Shown in pieces: positions 24,891 through 34,277 of a stretch of DNA of 64,000 bases. The translations under genes and the position numbers were made by a program. The notes below the pieces were generated by a model. It was not told the DNA's origin and did not search any database. It saw only the letters and a list, made by a program, of their open reading frames with translations. Source of the stretch: Caldilineaceae bacterium (GTDB taxonomy: Bacteria; Chloroflexota; Anaerolineae; Caldilineales; Caldilineaceae); the NCBI GenBank assembly GCA_020634755.1, contig JACKBC010000031.1:1-64000 (forward strand), in the 5' to 3' direction. Every line of letters starts with the position of its first letter. The stretch's first letter is position 1.

Positions 24891-25598
24891 TCATTCAAAC
24901 GGCGTCTGTTTTGCGCCGGCCAGCACAATATCAAACCGATAGCCCAGCGCCCACAGGGGCTGCGTCACGTCGTGGGCATATGCCGCAATCAGCCGTTCGC
25001 GCCCCTTGGCATCGGGCACGCCATTGTAGATCGGGTCCAGTGGCAACAACGGATCGCCGGGGAAATACATTTGCGTGATGAGCCGCTGCAAAAAGTTTTC
25101 GCCAAAGACCGAAAAGTGAATGTGCGCCGGACGCCAGGCATTGGTATGATTCTTCCACGGATAGGCCCCAGGCTTTATGGAGGTAAAGGTATATTCGCCA
25201 TGCTCATTGGTCATGCAGCGGCCAGCACCGGTAAAGTTGGGGTCCAGCGGCGCATCGTGTTGATCCAGCTTGTGGATGTAGCGGCCACAGGCGTTGGCCT
25301 GCCAAATCTCCAGCAGCGCATTGCGCACCGGACGGCCGCGGTCGTCCAGCACGCGACCGGTGACGATGATGCGCTCGCCGATGGGTTCACCGTTCACCAC
25401 GGCGTTGCGCGACAAATCATTGTCCAGCGGGCGCAACCGATCGTGGCCATAGACGGGCCCGGTCAACTCGGAGAGCGTGCTGACCAGCGGCGCCAACGGC
25501 TGCTGCGGGGCGCGTTTTACAGTCGACGTATAGGCGGCATGCAGATAGGGCGGCTGGACCGACCAATCTAGCGAGCCATGCTGATTCGCATTTGTCAT
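24891..25598 (-). CDS. pcaH: protocatechuate 3,4-dioxygenase, beta subunit
   Basis: This is the catalytic subunit. The iron ligands are visible: Tyr in GRYIHKLD, Tyr in GAYPWKNH and two His in RPAHIHFSVFG. The conserved RPLDNDLSRN and IIVTGRVLDDRGRPV are also present. The ATG at 25598 (MTNANQHGSLDW) has GGAG six bases upstream; in-frame starts at 25610 and 25667 are less well placed. With pcaG it converts protocatechuate and O2 to 3-carboxy-cis,cis-muconate. It heads the pca series here. Confidence 0.92.
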   Translation of the reverse strand: MTNANQHGSLDWSVQPPYLHAAYTSTVKRAPQQPLAPLVSTLSELTGPVYGHDRLRPLDNDLSRNAVVNGEPIGERIIVTGRVLDDRGRPVRNALLEIWQANACGRYIHKLDQHDAPLDPNFTGAGRCMTNEHGEYTFTSIKPGAYPWKNHTNAWRPAHIHFSVFGENFLQRLITQMYFPGDPLLPLDPIYNGVPDAKGRERLIAAYAHDVTQPLWALGYRFDIVLAGAKQTPFE

Positions 25599-25642
25599 AT
25601 TTTTCTCCATTGGTGAATCTTTTTTAGGAGGGAGCCCACAAA

Positions 25643-25840
25643 ATGATTGTGATGTACAGTATAGCATATTGGGAGGAAACCAACGTCAATTGGCTTCTTC
25701 CAGGGCGCGTTTCGGTCTGGAGGCGAATATGGCGCAGGATAGAAAGACGCTTGCATCTAAAAATTTTAGGCATAATGATGTTTGTTATTTTGTGGATTTT
25801 ATGGCTAAGTGAAATTCTAACTGCAATTTGCTCAATCTAA
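25643..25840 (+). CDS. possible small membrane protein upstream of the fucosidase
   Basis: A frame of 65 codons begins ATGATTGTGATG with AGGAGG about a dozen bases upstream. It has a basic middle ([16 protein letters not shown]) and one C-terminal hydrophobic helix ([19 protein letters not shown]). It ends 13 bp before the GH95 gene. The region is otherwise empty. Composition suggests a real single-pass peptide, but no relative is known to me. Confidence 0.35.
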   Translation: MIVMYSIAYWEETNVNWLLPGRVSVWRRIWRRIERRLHLKILGIMMFVILWILWLSEILTAICSI

Positions 25841-25853
25841 CCAGGAGCCTGTC

Positions 25854-28328
25854 ATGCCTCACAACTCATCTCAAACTAAGCAACTCAAGCTTTGGTACGC
25901 CCAACCGGCTGCCAAATGGGTGGAAGCGCTGCCGGTGGGCAATGGCCGGCTGGGCGCCATGATCTTTGGCGGCATTATGCACGAACGCATTGCGCTTAAC
26001 GAAGATACGCTCTGGTCCGGTGCGCCGCGTGCGTGGAACAACCCCCAAGCCAAAGCGCTGCTGCCCGCCGTGCGCCAAGCCATTGCCCATGGTCAATACG
26101 CAGAGGCGGATCGGCTGGCCAAAGGCATGCAGGGACCGTTTACCCAATCTTACCTGCCGCTGGGCGATCTGCTGCTCGATTTTGCGGGTGCGGAGAATGC
26201 AGCTGAATATTACCGCGAGCTGGATCTCGACAGCGCCATGGCCACCACGCGCTTTGTGGTGGACGGAGTGACTTTTACGCGCGCAGCGTTGGCCAGCGCG
26301 CCCGCGCAAGCCATTGCCATACACACCACCGCCGATCAGCCCGGGCTCATCAATTTGACTGCTCGGCTGACCAGCCAGTTGCGGCATCAAACCCGGGCAG
26401 ACGGCGCGGATACCTTTGTGCTCACTGGCCAATGTCCCCTGCATGTAGAGCCTAGCTACCGCGGCAATATGCAGCCCGCGATTGTATATGCCGGCGATCC
26501 AGCATGTGCCACTTACGGCGTAGATGCCGCCGAGGGTATGCGTTTCGAGACGCAGTTACGGGCAGTGGCCACGGGCGGCAACGTACGCGTCGACGCCCAG
26601 GGCATACATATTGCAAACGCCGACAGCGTTACCCTCTATGTGACGGCGGCCACCAGCTTTAATGGCTATGACAAATCGCCGGGGCTGCAAGGGGTAGAGC
26701 CAGCGCCACTGGCGCGCGCGGCGCTGGATGCGGCTGCGGAACAAACGTTTGCCGCGCTCAAAGCCGCGCACATCCACGACCACCAGCAGCTTTTCCGCCG
26801 CGTGGCGCTAGACCTGGGCGCCACGCCCGCCGCCGCGTTGCCAACCGACGAGCGCATCCGCCGCTTTCGGCAGCACGCCGACCCGCACCTGGTGACGCTG
26901 CTCTTCCAATACGGACGCTATCTGCTCATAGCCTCGTCGCGGCCGGGGACGCAAGCCGCCAATTTGCAGGGCATTTGGAACGAAGAGGTGCGCCCGCCCT
27001 GGAGCAGCAATTACACCATCAACATTAACACGCAAATGAACTATTGGCCGGCTGAACTAACCAACCTGGCCGAATGTCACGCGCCGCTCTTTGACATGCT
27101 AGACGGGCTCAGCGTCAATGGCGCCGAAACCGCCCGCATCAACTATGGCTGCGGCGGCTGGGTGGCCCACCACAATGCAGACATCTGGCTGCAAAGCGGG
27201 CCGGTGGGCGACTATGGCCAGGGCGACCCGGTGTGGGCGTTCTGGCCCATGGCGGGACCGTGGCTCTGTCAGCACCCGTGGGAGCATTATGCCTTTGGCG
27301 GCAATGTGGATTTTCTACGCCGGCGCGCCTACCCGCTGATGAAGGGTGCGGCCCAATTCTGCTTGGATTGGCTCTACGAAGATGCGAATGGCTATCTGAT
27401 CACCGGCCCTTCCACATCGCCCGAAAATAAATTTACCACGCCGGATGGACAGGCGGCGGCCGTGAGCGCCGCTTCCACCATGGACATGTGGCTGATCCGC
27501 GATCTCTTTGCCAATTGTATGGCGGCCAGCCAGATTCTGGAGATAGACGCCGATTTTCGCGCCCAGTTGGCAACAGCATACGACCGGCTCTATCCGCCGC
27601 AGATTGGCCAGCACGGCCAGCTGCAGGAATGGTCTCAAGATTGGGATGACCCGCAAGACCATCACCGCCACGTTTCGCATCTGCTGGGGCTGCATTCGGG
27701 CCGCCAGGTCACCAAGCGCGGAACACCCGCGCTCTTCCGCGCCGCCATGCGTTCGTTGGAGCTGCGCGGGGATGGCGGTACTGGCTGGTCTATGGGCTGG
27801 AAGATCAACTTCTGGGCGCGCTTTGAAGATGGCGACCATGCTTTCAAAATTCTGCAAAACATGGTCAATCTGGTTGAGCACACGGCCACCGTAATGGAAA
27901 AAGGGGGCGTCTACGCCAACCTGTTTGACGCTCATCCGCCGTTTCAAATTGACGGCAACTTTGGCGCCACGGCCGGCATTGCCGAAATGTTGCTGCAAAG
28001 CCACTGCACCAGCCCACAACAGACAGCCCTGTGGGAAATTCATCTGCTGCCGGCGTTGCCCAGCCTTTGGGCCCACGGTTCAGTAACCGGGCTGCGCGCC
28101 CGCGGTGGCTTTGAAATAGATATGACGTGGGAGGCGGGGCAATTGCAGCACGCGCAAGTCCAGTCGCACTTGGGCGGCCTGTGTCGAATCCGCAGCCGCG
28201 TACCCGTGACTGTTCAGCACAATGGAATGGCGGTCGAGCTGGGGCGGCCCGAAACCGATGTGGTTGAGTTTGCCACAACTGCCGGGGGCACATATGTTGT
28301 TACCGCCGCCAAATCAGCAAACGTTTAA
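25854..28328 (+). CDS. GH95 alpha-L-fucosidase (or related 1,2-fucosidase/galactosidase)
   Basis: This 824-residue enzyme has the GH95 order: an N-terminal beta-sandwich with [24 protein letters not shown], an (alpha/alpha)6 barrel, and a C-terminal beta domain. Conserved catalytic-region motifs are [15 protein letters not shown] (near 390, Asn residues), [10 protein letters not shown] (near 520, Glu) and [13 protein letters not shown] (near 700, Asp). The family hydrolyses fucosyl (alpha-1,2) or galactosyl linkages by inversion. No signal peptide is visible, so it probably acts in the cytoplasm on imported oligosaccharides. AGGAG precedes the ATG. Confidence 0.9.
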   Translation: MPHNSSQTKQLKLWYAQPAAKWVEALPVGNGRLGAMIFGGIMHERIALNEDTLWSGAPRAWNNPQAKALLPAVRQAIAHGQYAEADRLAKGMQGPFTQSYLPLGDLLLDFAGAENAAEYYRELDLDSAMATTRFVVDGVTFTRAALASAPAQAIAIHTTADQPGLINLTARLTSQLRHQTRADGADTFVLTGQCPLHVEPSYRGNMQPAIVYAGDPACATYGVDAAEGMRFETQLRAVATGGNVRVDAQGIHIANADSVTLYVTAATSFNGYDKSPGLQGVEPAPLARAALDAAAEQTFAALKAAHIHDHQQLFRRVALDLGATPAAALPTDERIRRFRQHADPHLVTLLFQYGRYLLIASSRPGTQAANLQGIWNEEVRPPWSSNYTININTQMNYWPAELTNLAECHAPLFDMLDGLSVNGAETARINYGCGGWVAHHNADIWLQSGPVGDYGQGDPVWAFWPMAGPWLCQHPWEHYAFGGNVDFLRRRAYPLMKGAAQFCLDWLYEDANGYLITGPSTSPENKFTTPDGQAAAVSAASTMDMWLIRDLFANCMAASQILEIDADFRAQLATAYDRLYPPQIGQHGQLQEWSQDWDDPQDHHRHVSHLLGLHSGRQVTKRGTPALFRAAMRSLELRGDGGTGWSMGWKINFWARFEDGDHAFKILQNMVNLVEHTATVMEKGGVYANLFDAHPPFQIDGNFGATAGIAEMLLQSHCTSPQQTALWEIHLLPALPSLWAHGSVTGLRARGGFEIDMTWEAGQLQHAQVQSHLGGLCRIRSRVPVTVQHNGMAVELGRPETDVVEFATTAGGTYVVTAAKSANV

Positions 28329-28356
28329 ACCAGGCCTTAACTCTTCAGCATCTTAT

Positions 28357-28440
28357 GATCACTGCACCGCAACGGTGGTGGCGATACAGGCGTCGCTCTC
28401 GATTGGTGAATCCGGCCCGATCTCCTGCTGTTGCGATCCA
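28357..28440 (+). repeat. dispersed intergenic repeat, family D copy 2
   Basis: It shares CACCGCAACGGTGGTGGCGAT, here split by small changes, and TCTCGATTG-TGAATCC with copy 3 at 58393-58474, and the general pattern with copy 1 at 3254. GCAACG and TGTTGC at its ends pair as an inverted repeat. It fills most of the gap between the convergent fucosidase and CHAT genes. Confidence 0.6.
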
Positions 28441-28447
28441 CTGAGTA

Positions 28448-31246
28448 TCACTGCACGGCCCATTCCGTGCGGCCATTGGGGTCGGCATAGAGCGTGTATG
28501 CCAGCCAGGTGGGATTAGATGGCTGGCGCTGGCGGATGTGCTCGCGGGCGGCGCGGAAAGCAGCACTGAGCGCTTCGCCCGCAATCAGCCGGTCGTAGAA
28601 GAAGGCAGCGAATTCAGCCGCCAGCAGGTCGTTGACCTCCCACAGCGAGCCCACAAAGGCGCCCACGCCGATGACGCCCACCATCTGCTCGGCCCAACCG
28701 CCCAACCCGGTCAATGCAAATTCGATCTGGCCGCTGTGGCAGGCGTTGAGAAACACAATGGGCCGTTCACGGCGCAGCGCCCGCACCTGGCTGCCGCTTA
28801 GATCGCTGGGCCATAGCTCCTGCTGATCTTGCAGCACCAGCGGCGATTGATCCGCCTTATCGGGATTAAAGTTGCCGTGGGCGGCCAAGTGCAGCACCTG
28901 GAACTCACCATTGCGCACGGCGTCCAATACCTCGTCGCGGCTTTGCAATGGGTCGGCCACTTGCAGACCGCGATGCTTCAGCCCCTCAAAATATTGCTTT
29001 TCCTGCTGCACATAGGCCAAGTCCAATTCAGGGATCACGACGCTGGCGGCATTGATGTGCAGGTCGGCCAGGGGACCGCGCCCGGCCAGCCAGCGACACA
29101 GCTCAAAAGCCACGGCCAGAAAATCATCGGTCAGATCACTGTTCGTTTTTTCATCATATTGATACGGCTTGACCAGCTCCCACGGAATCCACGGCTCGTC
29201 GCTGATAATGAGCAGCGAGCGGACGGCGCCCTGCTCGCGCAGTTCCTTGAGTCGCCAATACTCATTTTGCAAGGCTTGCGGGAAAAGTTTTTCAAAGAGA
29301 TTTTCGCCAATCCGCACCAGTTCGCTTTCTTGTACCGCCGTATCGCTTTCGCTCAGCTGGTCCACCTTGCGCATGGCCTGGCGCGCCATGCGGCTGAGCT
29401 GGTCAAATGTATCGGTCAAAAAGCGGCGCGGGTTGGCGTTGAGCGCCACCTGCCCCATGTCGCGCTGCACATAGCCCAATGCTGGATCAGAGGAGTGCAG
29501 GGCAAAGTGAAGCGTATTGGTCTGCTCGTTTTTGGTAATGCGCAGGGTCAAATCAGCCGGCGCCGGTGGGTTGGCAGGCGGTGCGTCGAGCTGGTTAACG
29601 GGGCTAATGCGCGCCGCGCGCGTCGCGCCATCGGTCACATCAGGCATGATTTGGCTCTCATAGGTCACGCTGCCCAACATGCGCCCGGCATGATAAAAGT
29701 CAACGGTCAACGGCATTTTGCCCAGCTCCGGCCCGGCAGTTAGCCAAAAAGCCACCGGCTGCGAATCGCGGTCGCGCCAGACGCGCATGGTGCGGCGCAA
29801 ACATTGAGACGCATCGCTAAAAGCGGGTGCGCTGAGCACAACCTCTACCAACTTGGCCTCTTCCGTGCTGCCAAATTCCAGCGTGGCGTCGCCCTGGCCG
29901 GCTGCGGTGGATTCCAACAAGCGCTGCAAACGCACAATGAGCGGATGGTCGCTGTGTGGCTGCACCTGGGCTGGAAAATCGACCGCACTTTCATAGGCCA
30001 CGGTTGTGGTGAGCTCGGCCGAGCCGTCAATTAAATCTGGCGCAAAGCTTTTTTCCCAATCTTCCAGACCGCCAAGCGTGGTGGCAATCTCAGAGGTAAA
30101 TACGGTTTCCGCTACAATTTGTTCCAGCCGCAGCCCCAAGGCCACGGGTCCAGCCGCGGCGCGCGCCGTCAAAACAAAGACGGCAGGCGTCACGGTTCCG
30201 GCGGCGTTGACCATCAGCGTGCGCGTTAGATCGCCGCTTATGTCGGCAAAGGATTGAGCAGTTAGCGTTACCTCCAACGCTAAGCCATTGGATAGCGCTT
30301 GGCGATGCAGCAGCACGCGCTGGTCCAAATAGCGCACCTGCTGCGCATTGGCATTGGGGTCTGGTTGACGCACCAATTCCACAATCAGCGGATACAAACG
30401 CCCGCTGGTTACCTGCTGGGGAAAGGTAATCTGTACCAAAAAGTCAACGGCGTTGGACGCCGCATGGGAAGCGGCAGGCGCGGTTTCTCCAGTCAGCAGA
30501 CCACGCAGGCGCGCGCTTACCGCCAACCGATTATCAATTTGACCGCCGCGCGTGGTCACCGTGCCGCGGCGCTGCCCATTGGCCTCCATTTTACCGGCCA
30601 GCAGCGCGGCATAAACAAGGGGCAATAGATCGGGCAGCGCGGCGAGCGCATCTAATGCTGCGGTCACCCGCTCTTTGGCCACGACGCTGGCGCCATCCAC
30701 CGCGGTCTGCACGGCGTCGCTAAATTGTTGGCGTATCTTGTCCACCTGCGTTTGGCTCGTGGCTGAAAGCGCATCTGCGGCCGCGCCCAGCACCTCCAAC
30801 ACATTGGCCAGCGTTCCAATCAGCTCATTTTCCGGTGGCTCGGCCGTGGGGTCGCCAAAGAGCTGGGGCGGCGTATGCTCGCGATAGCGCAGCTGCGCCA
30901 GCACAAAGAGCGGCGGATTTGCGGGGGATAGCCAGGCCGTCAGCTCGGCCAGACGTGCAGCCGATGCATCCGTCAGGCGCATGCCGCGCCGGCTGCCGAG
31001 CGCCGTGGTCAAATCTGCACCCGCAATCTGGCTCATGGCTGGTAACAGCGCCATATCCTGCAAAAACGCCGTCATCAGCAGATCGGCGGCCGCCCGGTCG
31101 TCTGGCGGTAGCGCCGCCAGCTGTTGCGCCAACCCCATCCGCGCTGCGTCCAACTGGTTGCGCACGCCCGCCAGCTGGGGTGCAAACCAGTTTTTATATA
31201 TCGCGCGCAGAATATTTTCCAGAAGCTCATCTAGGCTTGTCATCAT
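28448..31246 (-). CDS. CHAT-domain (caspase-like) protease, large
   Basis: The product has 932 residues. The C-terminal CHAT domain shows the catalytic dyad: His in LHLAAHGNF (near 787) and Cys in FLNACHSGQIE (near 835), followed by GGWAEQMVGVIG. Two beta-rich modules of about 120 residues in the middle resemble each other (VDFLVQITFPQQ... and VDFPAQVQPHSDH...). The N-terminal 180 residues are helical and unlike any domain I can name. CHAT enzymes are clostripain-fold peptidases, often triggered by stress or phage sensors. No partner gene is adjacent. ATG 31246 has AAGGGG just upstream; an in-frame ATG at 31321 is less likely. Confidence 0.85.
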   Translation of the reverse strand: MMTSLDELLENILRAIYKNWFAPQLAGVRNQLDAARMGLAQQLAALPPDDRAAADLLMTAFLQDMALLPAMSQIAGADLTTALGSRRGMRLTDASAARLAELTAWLSPANPPLFVLAQLRYREHTPPQLFGDPTAEPPENELIGTLANVLEVLGAAADALSATSQTQVDKIRQQFSDAVQTAVDGASVVAKERVTAALDALAALPDLLPLVYAALLAGKMEANGQRRGTVTTRGGQIDNRLAVSARLRGLLTGETAPAASHAASNAVDFLVQITFPQQVTSGRLYPLIVELVRQPDPNANAQQVRYLDQRVLLHRQALSNGLALEVTLTAQSFADISGDLTRTLMVNAAGTVTPAVFVLTARAAAGPVALGLRLEQIVAETVFTSEIATTLGGLEDWEKSFAPDLIDGSAELTTTVAYESAVDFPAQVQPHSDHPLIVRLQRLLESTAAGQGDATLEFGSTEEAKLVEVVLSAPAFSDASQCLRRTMRVWRDRDSQPVAFWLTAGPELGKMPLTVDFYHAGRMLGSVTYESQIMPDVTDGATRAARISPVNQLDAPPANPPAPADLTLRITKNEQTNTLHFALHSSDPALGYVQRDMGQVALNANPRRFLTDTFDQLSRMARQAMRKVDQLSESDTAVQESELVRIGENLFEKLFPQALQNEYWRLKELREQGAVRSLLIISDEPWIPWELVKPYQYDEKTNSDLTDDFLAVAFELCRWLAGRGPLADLHINAASVVIPELDLAYVQQEKQYFEGLKHRGLQVADPLQSRDEVLDAVRNGEFQVLHLAAHGNFNPDKADQSPLVLQDQQELWPSDLSGSQVRALRRERPIVFLNACHSGQIEFALTGLGGWAEQMVGVIGVGAFVGSLWEVNDLLAAEFAAFFYDRLIAGEALSAAFRAAREHIRQRQPSNPTWLAYTLYADPNGRTEWAVQ

Positions 31247-31365
31247 AAATACCCCTTTTTTGCCGTTCAAATGGTACATATCATTATCCCGCGCAAAAGT
31301 CCACGGCGCAAAGATGTACAATCCTGATCGTCTCCAGATGCATCCTCATTTAGCCCCCAACGGTT

Positions 31366-31394
31366 TTGACAGGCTCCCTCTCTTCACCTAGAAT
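31366..31394 (+). promoter_or_regulatory. sigma-70-type promoter for the alaS unit
   Basis: TTGACA (31366-31371) and TAGAAT (31389-31394) are 17 bp apart. The leader to the alaS ATG is about 160 nt, AT-rich, with two AAGATTTATAG repeats near 31475-31500, and holds no gene. The rest of 31247-31561 shows nothing else. Confidence 0.7.
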
Positions 31395-31561
31395 TTGGAG
31401 ATCAGTCCGCAATTATTATGAATGCTGTTTTGAAAAAGATTCAGCAAATCTTGTGGATATTCATTAAGGATCACAAAGATTTATAGAAAAGATTTATAGA
31501 TTTGTCTCTTATAAACTAAGATCTGTGTAATCTGTGGATTTATAGCAAAACGGAAAAGCGC

Positions 31562-34273
31562 ATGAAAAGCCTGACAACCAACGAAATTCGCCAGCTCTGG
31601 TTCGACTATTTTGGTGAGCTGCAACATCAGCAGGTAGAGAGCAGCAGCCTGGTGCCCAGCAACGACCCCACGCTGTTGTTGACCAATGCCGGCATGGTCC
31701 AATTTAAAGACGCCTTCTTGGGGTTGGAAAAGCGTCCCTATTCGCGCGCCGCGACCAGCCAAAAGTGCATGCGCGTCAGCGGCAAACACAACGACCTGGA
31801 GAACGTTGGTCCCAGCCCGCGCCACCACACCTTTTTTGAAATGCTGGGCAACTTTTCCTTTGGCGATTATTTTAAGAAAGAAGCCATCCGCTGGGCCTGG
31901 CACCTGTTGGTAGATGAGCTGGGGCTGCCCTTGGAGCGGCTCTGGTTTACGGTTTACACCGATGACGATGAAGCCGAACGGCTCTGGATCGAGACCGGTG
32001 CGCCGCCGGAACGGGTGCTGCGCTTTGGCAAAAAGGATAACTGGTGGTCCATGGGCGACACTGGCCCTTGCGGCCCCTGCTCGGAGATTCACTATTACTG
32101 GGGCGATCTGGACAAGCAAGTTGCCGCCGGCGTTAACGTGGATGATGAATATCTGGAAATCTGGAATCTGGTCTTTATGCAGTATGACCAGAACGCCCAG
32201 GGTGAACTCAAGCCGCTGCCCGCACCCAGCGTGGATACGGGCGCCGGGCTGGAGCGCTTGGCCAGCATTTTGCAGGGCAAAGATAACAACTACGACACCG
32301 ATGCGTTTGTCCCCATTATGGACCGCATCCAAGTGCTTGCCGGCCAAAGCGATGCAGAACGCCAGGCGAATTTGTATCGCTACCGCGCCATTGCCGATCA
32401 CGCCCGCGCCATCACCTTTTTGATTGGCGATGGCGTGCTGCCGGGCAACGAAGGACGCAGCTATGTCTTGCGCATGGTGCTGCGCCGCGCCGCCCGCTTT
32501 GGCAAACTCATCGGCTTGGAAGAGCCGTTCCTGGCGCGCGTTGCCCAGGTGGTGATCGACCAAATGGGCCATCACTACACCGATCTGCCGGCCAAACGTG
32601 ACTTTATTATGCAGACCATTACTGCCGAAGAGGAGCGCTTCCAGCGCACGCTGAGCACCGGCCTCAATCGGCTGGATGAACTCATGGCGGATCTGCGGGC
32701 GCGTGGGCAGACCGAAATTCCCGGTAACGATGCCTTTTTCCTGTGGGACACCTTTGGTTTTCCGCTGGACTTGACGCGCGATATTGCCGAAGAAAATAAA
32801 CTGACCATCGACGAAGCCGGTTTCCGAGCGGCCCTGGCCGCCCAAAAGGCGCAGAGCCGCGCCACTGCCCAAGACGTTCTTGCCCAAGATGTGTCGGTCT
32901 ATGCCGAACTGTTGGGGAACCTAAAAGAGCAAGGCGTCGTTGGTAAACAGGGTGTAAAGCAGTTGATCTACGAAAATGTGGATGAAGTAGACACAACGAT
33001 TGTGGGTCTGATTGTGGATGGACAGATGGTCAGCGAAGCCCACAAAGGTGACAAAGTGGAAATTGTGCTGCCGGAAACGCCATTCTATGTAGAGAGCGGC
33101 GGCCAGGTCAGCGACACGGGCGAGATTTACTATTTCCCTGATGATCTGGATGAGCCGGTGTGGACGGTGCAGATCAACGATATGCGGCGCCCCATTCCGG
33201 GGTTAATCGTCCATGTGGGTCAGGTAACGCAGGGCTCAGCGCGGCTCAACGACCCCGCCCGCGCCGGTATCGACACGGTGCGGCGCTGGGACATTATGCG
33301 CAACCACACGGCCACCCATGTGCTGCACGCTGCTTTACGTAGCATTCTGGGCGAGCATGTGCATCAGGCCGGTTCGCTGGTGGCGCCAGAGCGGCTGCGT
33401 TTTGACTTTACGCACACGCAACCGCTGAGCAAAGACCAGCTGCATGAGATTGAAGAGCTGGCCAACGACATTGTGCTGGCCAATTTTGATGTCAACACGC
33501 GGTGGACCACCTACAAGCGGGCGGTAGACGAGGGGGCCATGGCGCTCTTTGGCGAAAAGTATGGCGATGAAGTGCGCGTGGTCAGCTTTGGCGAAGTCAG
33601 CGACTGGCGCGATTCCACGGTGAGCATGGAGCTCTGCGGCGGCACCCATGTGGACACCACTGCCGAAATCGGCAGCTTCCGTGTTACCTCGCAGGGCAGC
33701 GTGGCCGCCGGTGTACGCCGCATTGAAGTGGTGACCGGTCGCCTGGCCGAAAGCCTGATCGAAGAGCGCTTTGATACGCTGGCCAGCTTGGCTGACTTGC
33801 TCAACGCGCAGCCGGAACAGCTGGCCAATGCGGTCACACAGCTCCAGGAGCAGAATCGCACGCTGCAACGGGAACTGGCGCAGATTAAACAGCAGGCGGC
33901 GCGCGATGAAAGCCAAGCGCTGCTGGACAAAACCATGCAGGTCGAGGGGGTGGCCGTGCTAGCCGCGCACGTGCAAGCCAGCGATGCCGACACCATGCGC
34001 CAGATGACCGATTGGTTCCGCGACAAGCTGGGCAGCGGTGTGGTGGTGCTGGGCGCCAACATCAATGACAAGCCGCTGCTCATTGCCGCCGTGACCGACG
34101 ACCTGACCAAACGGGGCCTGCATGCCGGCAACATTGTGCGCGACGCCGCCAAAATTATCGGCGGCGGTGGTGGCGGGCGCCCCAACATGGCGCAAGCCGG
34201 TGGGCGCGATGTGAACAAATTGGATGAGGCGTTGGAGAGCGTGCAGGAGTGGGTGAAGGTGCATTTGGAATGA
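31562..34273 (+). CDS. alaS: alanyl-tRNA synthetase
   Basis: The enzyme has 903 residues and full bacterial AlaRS architecture. The aminoacylation core has class II motif residues in NDLENVGPSPRHHTFFEML, then the tRNA-binding helical region, the editing domain with NHTATHVLHAAL and CGGTHVDTT (zinc-binding His and Cys), a coiled coil (LQEQNRTLQRELAQIKQQ) and the C-Ala domain ending in IGGGGGGRPNMAQAGG. It charges tRNA-Ala and clears mischarged Ser and Gly. The following gene begins four bases after its stop, so the two are coupled. Confidence 0.97.
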   Translation: MKSLTTNEIRQLWFDYFGELQHQQVESSSLVPSNDPTLLLTNAGMVQFKDAFLGLEKRPYSRAATSQKCMRVSGKHNDLENVGPSPRHHTFFEMLGNFSFGDYFKKEAIRWAWHLLVDELGLPLERLWFTVYTDDDEAERLWIETGAPPERVLRFGKKDNWWSMGDTGPCGPCSEIHYYWGDLDKQVAAGVNVDDEYLEIWNLVFMQYDQNAQGELKPLPAPSVDTGAGLERLASILQGKDNNYDTDAFVPIMDRIQVLAGQSDAERQANLYRYRAIADHARAITFLIGDGVLPGNEGRSYVLRMVLRRAARFGKLIGLEEPFLARVAQVVIDQMGHHYTDLPAKRDFIMQTITAEEERFQRTLSTGLNRLDELMADLRARGQTEIPGNDAFFLWDTFGFPLDLTRDIAEENKLTIDEAGFRAALAAQKAQSRATAQDVLAQDVSVYAELLGNLKEQGVVGKQGVKQLIYENVDEVDTTIVGLIVDGQMVSEAHKGDKVEIVLPETPFYVESGGQVSDTGEIYYFPDDLDEPVWTVQINDMRRPIPGLIVHVGQVTQGSARLNDPARAGIDTVRRWDIMRNHTATHVLHAALRSILGEHVHQAGSLVAPERLRFDFTHTQPLSKDQLHEIEELANDIVLANFDVNTRWTTYKRAVDEGAMALFGEKYGDEVRVVSFGEVSDWRDSTVSMELCGGTHVDTTAEIGSFRVTSQGSVAAGVRRIEVVTGRLAESLIEERFDTLASLADLLNAQPEQLANAVTQLQEQNRTLQRELAQIKQQAARDESQALLDKTMQVEGVAVLAAHVQASDADTMRQMTDWFRDKLGSGVVVLGANINDKPLLIAAVTDDLTKRGLHAGNIVRDAAKIIGGGGGGRPNMAQAGGRDVNKLDEALESVQEWVKVHLE

Positions 34274-34277
34274 ATAA

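Noticed and set aside
28829..29743. A 304-codon open frame antisense to the CHAT gene
   Set aside because: Same reason: a shadow frame over a gene with clear catalytic motifs.
31481..32887. A 468-codon open frame antisense to alaS
   Set aside because: It lies entirely over the alaS start and core. Its composition is that of a mirror frame of a GC-rich gene and no domain is recognisable.
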